Shown here: in pieces, positions 1 through 5,262 of the stretch
Numbering within the stretch: the first letter of the stretch is position 1
Layout: each line of letters begins with the position of its first letter
Translations under genes and position numbers: made by a program
Notes under the pieces: generated by a model
Seen by the model: only the letters and a program-made list of their open reading frames with translations
Told to the model about the DNA's origin: nothing
Database searches by the model: none
NCBI GenBank assembly: GCA_003242645.1
Contig: QGVC01000187.1
Span: 1 to 7,118 of the forward strand
Source: Pseudomonadota bacterium
GTDB lineage: Bacteria > Pseudomonadota > Alphaproteobacteria > Rhizobiales > Hyphomicrobiaceae
Length of the DNA: 7,118 bases
Direction of reading: 5' to 3'

Positions 1-702
1 GTTGGGTGGGAATCGAAATGCCCGGGATTTGGCCACCGTCACCTTGGCGATAACTTCCAAAAGCACAGCTACCCGTTTGGCATTATGATCAACGCCAAGG
101 GCGAGCGCTTCGTGGACGAGGGTGCGGACTTTCGCAACTACACCTACGCCAAGTACGGCCGCGTGATCCTGGAGCAACCGGGTCAGTTCGCCTGGCAGAT
201 CTTCGACAAGAAGGTGCTGCACCTGCTGCGCGACGAGTACCGGATCAAGCAGGTGACCAAGGTGACGGCGAATACCTTGGAGGAGCTCGTCAGCAAGCTC
301 GACGACGTGAATGCCGAGAAGGCCTTGGAGACCATCAAGGCCTATAACGCCGCCGTCATGACAGATGTGCCGTTCAACCCCAACATCAAGGACGGACGCG
401 GAACGCGTGGGCTGCCCATCAACAAGTCGAACTGGGCGAACACGATCGACGAGCCGCCGTTCGAGGCCTATGCCGTCACCTGCGGCATCACGTTCACGTT
501 CGGTGGCGTGAAGGTTAACACGGACGCCCAAGTCATTGATACAGAAGGCGTTCCTATCCCGGGTCTCTATGCTGCCGGAGAGATGGTTGGGGGCATCTTC
601 TACTTCAACTATCCGGGTGGCACCGGCCTGATGAATGGCGCCGTGTTCGGCCGCATTGCCGGGAGCAGCGCCGCAAAAGCTGTGCGCGGCGCGAATACCT
701 GA
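1..702 (+). CDS. tcuA: FAD-dependent dehydrogenase, TcuA-like (tricarballylate dehydrogenase / fumarate reductase flavoprotein family), 5'-truncated
   Basis: The frame is open from base 1 to the TGA at 700-702, giving 233 visible residues, about the C-terminal half of a protein of this family (usually near 470-500). The N-terminal Rossmann FAD-binding motif lies outside the window. Visible hallmarks are QKHSYPFGIMINAKGERFVDEG near residues 20-41, matching the substrate domain of fumarate reductase-type flavoproteins, and the C-terminal FAD-binding segment IPGLYAAGEMVGG (about 185-197) followed by NYPGGTGLMNGAVFGRIAG. In the TcuA family the enzyme oxidises tricarballylate to cis-aconitate using bound FAD. 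The exact substrate here is inferred from resemblance and could be another dicarboxylate or steroid-like compound. No TcuB-like electron-transfer partner or TcuC-like transporter follows. A strong hairpin starts 17 bases after the stop, so transcription probably ends there. Confidence 0.8.
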   Translation, partial: VGWESKCPGFGHRHLGDNFQKHSYPFGIMINAKGERFVDEGADFRNYTYAKYGRVILEQPGQFAWQIFDKKVLHLLRDEYRIKQVTKVTANTLEELVSKLDDVNAEKALETIKAYNAAVMTDVPFNPNIKDGRGTRGLPINKSNWANTIDEPPFEAYAVTCGITFTFGGVKVNTDAQVIDTEGVPIPGLYAAGEMVGGIFYFNYPGGTGLMNGAVFGRIAGSSAAKAVRGANT

Positions 703-719
703 TCTGTCCAATTGTCATC

Positions 720-744
720 CCCGGTGCTCCATACGGGCACCGGG
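720..744 (+). terminator. Hairpin after the TcuA-like gene, possible terminator
   Basis: CCCGGTGCTC (720-729) pairs with GGGCACCGGG (735-744): ten pairs including one G-T wobble, with the five-base loop CATAC. It begins 17 bases after the stop codon. There is no clear T run downstream, so it may be a weak intrinsic terminator or an mRNA 3'-end stabiliser. Its right arm can alternatively pair with 749-754. Confidence 0.5.
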
Positions 745-754
745 AGTTCCCGGT
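739..754. repeat. Inverted repeat overlapping the terminator-like hairpin
   Basis: ACCGGGA (739-745), GT, then TCCCGGT (748-754) form a near-perfect 16-base palindrome. As RNA this gives six pairs around an AGTT loop. It shares bases 739-744 with the hairpin at 720-744, so the two RNA folds exclude each other. Confidence 0.4.
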
Positions 755-771
755 TCTAAGCCATCAAAATT

Positions 772-793
772 ACTGTTGCTTTGCTGCAACAGT
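772..793. repeat. Stem-loop ACTGTTGC / GCAACAGT
   Basis: Perfect 8-base inverted repeat, 772-779 and 786-793, with a six-base loop TTTGCT. It follows the two GC-rich hairpins after the TcuA-like gene. AAAAT lies just upstream but there is no T run after it, so a terminator role is only possible. Confidence 0.35.
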
Positions 794-910
794 CAGTGTT
801 TCCACCGAGCCAGCAATTGGCACTTACGTGAGCCGAGCCCGATACAATTAGGCGGCATTAGCCGCACAAATTCTGGCAAAGTGCTTTTTCGGTTTATAGC
901 AATTGCGAAC

Positions 911-1023
911 GATTGCCGCGGCTCCAATCTTCCCGTCGGCAATCACTACGCTGCCGCTTTTGTGCCTTTATTCGCCATTAGGTGACCGCGCCTTGTGCTG
1001 ATTGCCGGCTCGTTTTTGGCAAT
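911..1023. repeat. Scattered GATTGCCG motif in both orientations
   Basis: GATTGCCG occurs at 911-918 and 1000-1007. Its inverse CGGCAATC is at 937-944, and the partial inverse GGCAAT is at 1018-1023. This makes two inverted pairs, 18 and 10 bases apart internally, inside 113 bases. They could be binding sites or remains of a repeat element. The function is unknown. Confidence 0.35.
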
Positions 1024-1118
1024 GAGCCCGGAATTCCGGATAAATGGCACGCTCACAACAATTTCAGAGACGTCAGAGGAAGCCGAGATGGCAGGGACAT
1101 GAGTAGTGAATGAGTGCC

Positions 1119-1142
1119 TAGCTTGAGCTATACCACAAGCTA
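1119..1142. promoter_or_regulatory. Inverted repeat, possible operator upstream of the HAD phosphatase
   Basis: TAGCTTG (1119-1125) and CAAGCTA (1136-1142) are perfect inverted arms 10 bases apart, a size typical of a dimeric regulator site. The half AGCTAT is also directly repeated at 1126 and 1138. No regulator gene is in the window to pair with it. Confidence 0.3.
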
Positions 1143-1148
1143 TCGGTT

Positions 1149-1180
1149 CAATCGATAGATCACGTAAACGAAATCGATTG
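1149..1180. promoter_or_regulatory. Inverted repeat, possible operator overlapping a candidate -35
   Basis: CAATCGAT (1149-1156) and ATCGATTG (1173-1180) are perfect 8-base inverted arms separated by 16 bases. The right arm overlaps the TTG of the candidate -35 box at 1178-1183, a position where a bound regulator could control transcription. The role is inferred from position and symmetry only. Confidence 0.35.
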
Positions 1181-1206
1181 GCATTGGGTTCGCTGGCAGA
1201 TAAGAA
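1178..1206 (+). promoter_or_regulatory. Candidate sigma70-type promoter for the phosphatase-aminotransferase-hydrolase set
   Basis: TTGGCA (1178-1183, five of six to TTGACA), a 17-base spacer, then TAAGAA (1201-1206, only three of six to TATAAT). Transcription would begin near 1213, about 70 bases before the ATG at 1285. The weak -10 box would suit an activated promoter. An alternative pair is TTGAGC (1123-1128) with TTCAAT (1147-1152), 18 bases apart. Neither is strong. Confidence 0.25.
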
Positions 1207-1284
1207 ATCTATTGTCCTGATCTTCCTGCCGGCTTAATCACTGGGCGGACATCAAAGTAGCGTTAAATCGTGTTGAGTACGCGT

Positions 1285-1956
1285 ATGAAGTTTCACGTCT
1301 TCGTCGACTTCGATGGGACGATTGCCCCCCAAGATACCACCGATCTAATTCTCGAGCGGTTCGCTGATCCGGCTTGGCGGGACATAGAGGAGGAGTGGAG
1401 GGCGGGTCGCATCGGGTCCCGCGAATGCATGGTGCGTCAGATCGATCTGATCCGTGCGAGCGAGGAAGAGCTCGACGCCTTCATCAACGAGATCGAGATC
1501 GACCCCGGTTTCCATGACTTCGTACGCCTTTGCGCGGAAGGAGGGCATGACGTCACCGTCGTGTCCGATGGCCTTGATCGGACAGTTGGAAGAGTTCTCC
1601 GGCGCGCTGGGCTGTCCGTGCCATTCCGGGCCAATCACCTGGAGTGGGTCGGCGAAAACCGGTGGCGCTTGAGGTTTCCCTACGCGAAAAGCGATTGCCG
1701 TGTCCTCTCTGGGCATTGCAAATGCGGCTCGCTGGAGGCGCTCTCCACGGTGCCGCGCGTCGTCGTAGGCGATGGCCGGTCTGACTTTTGCATGTCCACG
1801 CAGGCCGATCTGGTGCTGGCTAAGGGAGCATTGGCCGACTACTGCCGCCGGAACGGGCTGCCTTACCAGCCCTTCACAGACTTCACCATGGCCACGAGGC
1901 TCTTCGCTGATTGGCTTGAATCACTGGCGGGCGTTCCGGCAGCCCGCAGCGCCTAA
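1285..1956 (+). CDS. HAD-superfamily subclass IB phosphatase, MtnX-like
   Basis: A 223-residue cytoplasmic phosphomonoesterase from ATG 1285; the frame also allows GTG at 1270, adding MLSTR. I prefer ATG because the protein then opens directly into the first HAD strand; neither start has a clear Shine-Dalgarno, with only GAG at 1275-1277. Counting from GTG, HAD motif I is DFDGT (13-17, nucleophile D13, acid/base D15), motif II is the serine of VVSDG (97-101), the motif III lysine is probably K151, and motif IV is GDGRSD (167-172). The helical insert between motifs I and II fits subclass IB. The best family match is MtnX-like phosphatases, but no methionine-salvage gene is nearby, so another phosphorylated substrate is likely. 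A cysteine cluster C143, C150, C152 stands out. It lies 14 bases ahead of the aminotransferase and is probably co-transcribed with it. Confidence 0.82.
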   Translation: MKFHVFVDFDGTIAPQDTTDLILERFADPAWRDIEEEWRAGRIGSRECMVRQIDLIRASEEELDAFINEIEIDPGFHDFVRLCAEGGHDVTVVSDGLDRTVGRVLRRAGLSVPFRANHLEWVGENRWRLRFPYAKSDCRVLSGHCKCGSLEALSTVPRVVVGDGRSDFCMSTQADLVLAKGALADYCRRNGLPYQPFTDFTMATRLFADWLESLAGVPAARSA

Positions 1957-1970
1957 ATGGGGTTTCAACG

Positions 1971-3419
1971 ATGCTTGACAGAGTAGCACGCGGCCCGAAT
2001 GGCCCGATGCCGGACAGTGTGCGGACGCGCGATGATTTCAGCGAGCTGAGCGAAGCAGAGCTGCTCGAATACGAGGCCCGCTACTGCTCATGGGGCGATA
2101 CCGTTCACTACGTGGAGACGCCCAAGATCTTCGAGCGCTGCGAAGGCTCTTTCCTTTACGATAGCGAAGGGCGCGAGTACCTCGATCTTCAGATGTGGTA
2201 CTCCGCGGTCAACTTCGGCTATCGCAACCCGCGCCTCAACAACGCCGTTAAGCGTCAGCTCGACAGGCTGCCTCAAGTCGCAAGCCAATACCTTCATCGC
2301 GAGAAAATCGAGCTGGCGACGATGATCGCGCGCGATGCCGAGAAGAAGTTCGGTCTGAAAGGCCGCGTGCATTTCAACGTCGGTGGCAGCCAGGCCATCG
2401 AGGACAGCCTCAAGCTCGTCCGCAACGCCAAGAAGGGCAAGAGCCTGATGTTCGCCTTCGAGGGTGGATATCACGGCCGCACGCTTGGCGCTTCGGCTAT
2501 TACGTCGTCCTATCGCTATCGCCGCCGCTACGGCCATTTCGGCGAGCGCGCCTACTTCCTGCCGTTCCCGTACCACTTCCGTGGCCCGAAGGGCATGAGC
2601 AAGGAGGAGTACGGCAGCTATTGCGTGGCGCAATTCGCCCGGCTGTTCGAAAGCGAGTACAACGGCGTTTGGGACCCGAAGGCCGGCGAGGCCGAGTTCG
2701 CGGCTTTCTACGTCGAGCCGATTCAAGGAACCGGCGGCTACGTCATCCCACCGAAGAATTTCTTCAAGGAGCTCAAAAAGGTTCTGGATGAGTACGGCAT
2801 TTTGCTGGTCGTCGATGAAATCCAGATGGGCTTCTATCGAACCGGGAAGCTCTGGTCTATCGAACATTTCGATGTGAAGCCAGACATTCTCGTGTTCGGA
2901 AAGGCTCTTACAAACGGTCTCAATCCGCTTGCCGGCATTTGGGCCCGCGAGGAATTGATCAATCCTGCGGTATTTCCGCCAGGCTCCACCCATTCGACAT
3001 TCAATGCCAATCCGATGGGAACCGGCGTCGGTCTCGAGGTCATGCGCATGCTCCAGGAGACCGATTACGAGACGATGGTGATGGAGAAGGGCGCCTATTT
3101 CCTCGAAGGCCTGAAGGATTTGCAGCGGCGGCACAAGGCGATCGGAGATGTCGACGGGCTCGGTCTGGCGCTGCGCATGGAAATTTGCGAGCCCCACGAC
3201 AGCTATACTCCGTCCAAGGCCATCGTCGACCGAATGGTCGAGGAAGGCTTGAAGGGCGACATCGAGATCGGCGGTCGCCGCTACGGCTGTGTGCTCGACA
3301 TCGGCGGCTACTACAAGAACGTGGTCACGCTGGCGCCGAGCCTCCATATAACTCGAGAGGAAATAGATCTGGCGCTGAAGCTGCTCGACGCGCTGCTCGT
3401 TCGCGCAACACGAAGCTGA
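1971..3419 (+). CDS. Class-III PLP-dependent aminotransferase (aspartate aminotransferase-family fold type I), substrate unknown
   Basis: A 482-residue protein of normal length for GABA/ornithine-type class-III aminotransferases, started by ATG 1971 with TGGGG eight bases upstream. PLP-site residues are readable: phosphate-binding GS (139-140) in NVGGSQAIE, the stacking YHG motif (167-169), VEPIQG (248-253), the pyridine-nitrogen aspartate D282 in VVDEIQMGFYRTGK, the Schiff-base lysine K311 in VFGKALTNG, and T343 in STFNANP of the partner-subunit phosphate site. Two positions deviate. The usual TFGGNP is TFNANP, and the C-terminal arginine that in GABA and ornithine aminotransferases reads the glutamate/2-oxoglutarate carboxylate is T453 (NVVTLAPSLHIT). 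This suggests an amino donor or acceptor outside the usual pair. Its tight spacing to the phosphatase suggests a shared pathway. HpnO-type hopanoid and omega-amino-acid transaminases were considered but cannot be assigned. Confidence 0.88.
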   Translation: MLDRVARGPNGPMPDSVRTRDDFSELSEAELLEYEARYCSWGDTVHYVETPKIFERCEGSFLYDSEGREYLDLQMWYSAVNFGYRNPRLNNAVKRQLDRLPQVASQYLHREKIELATMIARDAEKKFGLKGRVHFNVGGSQAIEDSLKLVRNAKKGKSLMFAFEGGYHGRTLGASAITSSYRYRRRYGHFGERAYFLPFPYHFRGPKGMSKEEYGSYCVAQFARLFESEYNGVWDPKAGEAEFAAFYVEPIQGTGGYVIPPKNFFKELKKVLDEYGILLVVDEIQMGFYRTGKLWSIEHFDVKPDILVFGKALTNGLNPLAGIWAREELINPAVFPPGSTHSTFNANPMGTGVGLEVMRMLQETDYETMVMEKGAYFLEGLKDLQRRHKAIGDVDGLGLALRMEICEPHDSYTPSKAIVDRMVEEGLKGDIEIGGRRYGCVLDIGGYYKNVVTLAPSLHITREEIDLALKLLDALLVRATRS

Positions 3420-3500
3420 GCTGCGTGCGCCCGGCGGAACCATTACGTCCCGAGGCGGATTGATCAGTCCGACGCAAAGTCCCTAGGGCAAACAATCGAT

Positions 3501-4376
3501 ATGCAAGAGAAACTAGAAGGAAAAGACGGGTCGTTGCTACTACCTGGGGGGCGTGTGGGCGTGCTCCTGGTTCACGGCCTCGGCGGCACGCCGGCGGAGC
3601 TGCGATTCGTCGCGCAGGCACTAAACCGGGCTGGATACACCGTCCACTGTCCGCTCCTTGTTGGTCATGGCGGCTCCGAGGAGTTGCTTAACACGACGAC
3701 GTGGACGGACTGGTACAAGTCAGTCGAGGAAGCTCATGACCTGCTGACACAGCGCTGTGACGTGGTGCTGGCGGGCGGCTTGTCAGCGGGTGTCAACCTG
3801 GCGCTGCTGCTCGCAGCCCGCAGGGCGAGCCAGGTGCACGGGTGCATCTTCTTTTCACCGACCTTCTGGCCGAACGGATGGGCCATCCCCTGGTACTTCG
3901 TGTTCTTTAATCTGGTTCGGCACAAGTGGTTCGCGAACCTGCTGCATCTCAGGGAATGCGCGCCTTACGGCATCAAGGATGAACGTATCCGCCGGTTCGT
4001 GCTCGACTCGTTGCAGAGTGAAGGCCGGGGTCTGGAGGACATCTTCGGCCGTAGGGGCGGCACCGTTCTGGAATTCAGATGGCTCGCGAAAGAGGCCAAA
4101 GAGGTTCTCGGCCAGGTCAAGCAGCCGACGCTCATCGTTCACGCCCGCGAGGACGATCAAAGCGATATCAGCAATGCGTTTCTGCTCCAAAGGCGACTGG
4201 GTGGCCTAACCGAGGCGATGATCCTCGACGACAGCTACCACATGGTCACACTTGACCGGCAGCGGATGCAGGTCGTTGAGAAAACCATCGCCTTCGTGGA
4301 CTGGGTCGCCCAACGGCACCTGGGCAGCCAGGAGATGGAGCAGATCAAGCAGAGCGTGGTTGCCGGCTCCGAATAA
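3501..4376 (+). CDS. Alpha/beta hydrolase, carboxylesterase / monoacylglycerol lipase-like (Est30 type)
   Basis: A 291-residue serine hydrolase. The oxyanion motif HGLGG is at 25-29, the nucleophile elbow GLSAG at 93-97 (S95), the likely acid D218 in HAREDD, and the histidine H247 in DSYHMVTLD, giving a complete catalytic triad in the right order. Between the nucleophile and the acid is a cap (about 116-150) rich in Trp, Phe and Tyr, fitting a hydrophobic acyl substrate. No signal peptide is seen, so it is probably cytoplasmic. The start ATG 3501 has only a weak AGGG 12 bases upstream. It follows the aminotransferase by 81 bases on the same strand with no evident terminator, so co-transcription is likely. 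A role in removing or transferring an acyl group on the aminotransferase product is speculative; a stand-alone esterase is equally possible. Confidence 0.85.
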   Translation: MQEKLEGKDGSLLLPGGRVGVLLVHGLGGTPAELRFVAQALNRAGYTVHCPLLVGHGGSEELLNTTTWTDWYKSVEEAHDLLTQRCDVVLAGGLSAGVNLALLLAARRASQVHGCIFFSPTFWPNGWAIPWYFVFFNLVRHKWFANLLHLRECAPYGIKDERIRRFVLDSLQSEGRGLEDIFGRRGGTVLEFRWLAKEAKEVLGQVKQPTLIVHAREDDQSDISNAFLLQRRLGGLTEAMILDDSYHMVTLDRQRMQVVEKTIAFVDWVAQRHLGSQEMEQIKQSVVAGSE

Positions 4377-4388
4377 GGGACATTGAGC

Positions 4389-4412
4389 CGAGGCCGCTGA
4401 TCCGCGGCCTCG
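4389..4412. terminator. Bidirectional terminator-like hairpin between converging genes
   Basis: CGAGGCCGC (4389-4397) pairs perfectly with GCGGCCTCG (4404-4412): nine G+C-rich pairs around the loop TGATCC. It fills the 44-base gap between the hydrolase stop (4376) and the DUF2147 stop (4421), so it could end transcription from both sides. T runs are poor on both strands, as is common in high-G+C genomes. Confidence 0.6.
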
Positions 4413-4420
4413 CGACGCAT

Positions 4421-4981
4421 TTAGGCGCTGCAGCGCGGCAGCCCCTCCGGGGCGCGCTGCCAGATAAAGGTTTCGCTCAAGAACTTAACGCCCAGATAGC
4501 CTTTGACTTGAAGGTGATCTGGATCGCGAAGCCTGATTTCGACGTCGTAGGACTTGCCTTCTTTCGGATCGTAGATCCAGCCTTTGTCCCACGATCCGTT
4601 CGGCTGACGCTTGAGGTCGCCAATGATTTGCAGGCCACAAATAGGACGGTCTCGCCGGTTTGGATCGGGATTGAGTGCATCCGTCAGCGGCTGCCCATCT
4701 TTGGTTAGCGGCTCTTTTAACCAAACGATGCGGCCGCAGAGCATTTCGCCGCAGGGGGCAATCTCGATCGCTCCCTGGCCTGTATCGTCGAACCAAACGC
4801 CCACCGGACTGGATTGTGCCGAATCCGGGCGTTTGATCGAGCCCGTCTGCGCCATCGTTTCCGACACCGCGACCGACAGCGAGAGCAGCGCTGCGGCCAA
4901 GCCTACAACTAGGCTTTTTGGGTCGGAACATCGCAATTCCAGCATCTGGTGGGCGCGATGCTTCAGGCGATGGAACTTCAT
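4421..4981 (-). CDS. Secreted DUF2147 domain protein
   Basis: A 186-residue protein with an N-terminal signal peptide: a basic stretch with several His/Arg/Lys (2-22), a hydrophobic core (about 24-38), and likely cleavage after TMA (43-44) before QTGS. The mature part follows the DUF2147 pattern: GVWFDD (61-66), APCGEMLCGRIVWLK (75-89), DALNPDPNRRDRPICGL (101-117), W131 with GWIYDPKEGKSYD (134-146), and a final ETFIWQR (170-176). Four cysteines in the mature protein (C77, C82, C115, C184) could form disulphides in the periplasm. The family's molecular function is unknown; it is common in Gram-negative bacteria. The start ATG is well supported by GGAG (minus strand, 4992-4989) seven bases upstream. 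It is transcribed against the neighbouring enzyme genes and is probably an independent unit. Confidence 0.88.
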   Translation of the reverse strand: MKFHRLKHRAHQMLELRCSDPKSLVVGLAAALLSLSVAVSETMAQTGSIKRPDSAQSSPVGVWFDDTGQGAIEIAPCGEMLCGRIVWLKEPLTKDGQPLTDALNPDPNRRDRPICGLQIIGDLKRQPNGSWDKGWIYDPKEGKSYDVEIRLRDPDHLQVKGYLGVKFLSETFIWQRAPEGLPRCSA

Positions 4982-4988
4982 CAGCGAT

Positions 4989-4992
4989 CTCC
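4989..4992 (-). promoter_or_regulatory. Ribosome binding site of the DUF2147 gene
   Basis: On the minus strand GGAG sits seven bases before the ATG at 4981-4979. It fixes this start over the internal ATG at codon 13, even though the signal peptide then has a long charged N-terminus. Confidence 0.6.
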
Positions 4993-5019
4993 AAACGCTA
5001 TTGCTCTATTCGGAGGGAC

Positions 5020-5046
5020 AGTTTGGTGCCTTGGCACCGCCAAACT
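5020..5046. promoter_or_regulatory. Nested inverted repeat in the divergent region, possible operator
   Basis: Outer arms AGTTTGG (5020-5026) and CCAAACT (5040-5046) enclose inner arms GGTGCC (5025-5030) and GGCACC (5033-5038) separated by TT. It lies 39 bases upstream of the DUF2147 ATG, where a promoter is expected. Its core GGTGCCTTGGCACC has the same plan as the palindrome at 5205-5218. Regulator unknown. Confidence 0.4.
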
Positions 5047-5128
5047 CATCACCTAACTGGGCGGCGAATTCAGAAACCATGAATAGCGAAGGTCGATGCT
5101 CCCTGTGGCTTTAAGGAGTGGCACGAAA

Positions 5129-5233
5129 ATGGCAAACGCGGCGGGTATGCCGGTGCCCGCGCGCGAAAGGGATGCGCAGAAAATGGTACGAAATGCGGCC
5201 GATCGTAACCTTGGTTACTCGATAGCCGTTTGA
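5129..5233 (+). CDS. Possible 34-residue small protein or leader ORF upstream of the ABC permease
   Basis: ATG 5129 to TGA 5231-5233 encodes 34 residues beginning MANAAGMPVPARERD and ending NLGYSIAV. It is preceded by AAGGAG (5113-5118), the best Shine-Dalgarno match I see in the window, ten bases before the ATG. The frame ends 29 bases before the permease start on the same strand. The product is hydrophilic, Arg/Ala-rich, with no signal or membrane segment, and I do not recognise it. The palindrome at 5205-5218 lies inside its 3' end. An earlier in-frame ATG at 5096 would give 45 residues but lacks a binding site. It could be a real small protein, a regulatory leader or a chance frame. Confidence 0.3.
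   Translation: MANAAGMPVPARERDAQKMVRNAADRNLGYSIAV
5205..5218. promoter_or_regulatory. Palindrome GTAACC-TT-GGTTAC upstream of the ABC permease
   Basis: Perfect 6-base arms separated by TT, centred about 50 bases ahead of the permease ATG. As RNA it gives five pairs around a CUUG loop. It is a candidate operator or mRNA hairpin for the transporter genes, and matches the core architecture of the repeat at 5025-5038. Confidence 0.4.
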
Positions 5234-5262
5234 ACCCGGCTTAGATCGGATATGGAAGTTCA

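Larger units (their letters stand above)
703..1269. other. Gene-poor intergenic stretch
   Basis: I see no convincing coding frame on either strand in these 567 bases. Parts are clearly lower in G+C than the genes: counted by hand, 841-900 is 43% and 1141-1200 is 45%. It holds the hairpins after the TcuA-like gene, an 8-base stem-loop at 772-793, a repeated GATTGCCG motif (911-1023), a 12-base palindrome CCGGAATTCCGG (1028-1039), and two inverted repeats plus a possible promoter ahead of the HAD phosphatase gene. It may be a decayed gene or insertion site as well as a regulatory region, but nothing in it identifies a former gene. Confidence 0.6.

Noticed and set aside
635..985. 116-codon plus-strand frame spanning the end of the TcuA-like gene and the gap
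   Set aside because: It starts inside the TcuA-like coding sequence in another frame, has no clear ribosome binding site, and its Cys/Ser/Arg-rich product resembles no family. It is most likely a chance frame.
1028..1039. Perfect 12-base palindrome CCGGAATTCCGG
   Set aside because: One or two such palindromes are expected by chance in a window this size, and nothing around it suggests a site.
1088..1120. Run of tiny ATGA/TGAATGAG-linked frames after GAGGAAG
   Set aside because: The frames are only three or four codons each. They look like chance ATG/TGA overlaps or decayed sequence, not genes.
1285..1956. Assignment of the HAD protein to methionine salvage as MtnX
   Set aside because: The resemblance is at family level only, no other methionine-salvage gene is present, and the neighbours suggest another role.
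1971..3419. Assignment of the aminotransferase to HpnO (aminobacteriohopanetriol synthesis)
   Set aside because: No hopanoid gene is nearby and the N-terminal sequence does not match what I recall of HpnO, so no symbol was given.
2088..3443. 451-codon minus-strand frame opposite the aminotransferase
   Set aside because: It is an antisense shadow of a high-G+C gene. The product has no recognisable motifs, while the plus strand has a complete PLP site.
4485..4994. 169-codon minus-strand frame overlapping DUF2147 in another frame
   Set aside because: Out-of-frame translation of the same DNA; the DUF2147 frame carries all the family motifs.
4611..5114. 167-codon plus-strand frame antisense to the DUF2147 gene
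   Set aside because: Mostly antisense to a clear family member with signal peptide and ribosome binding site; the product has no domain features.
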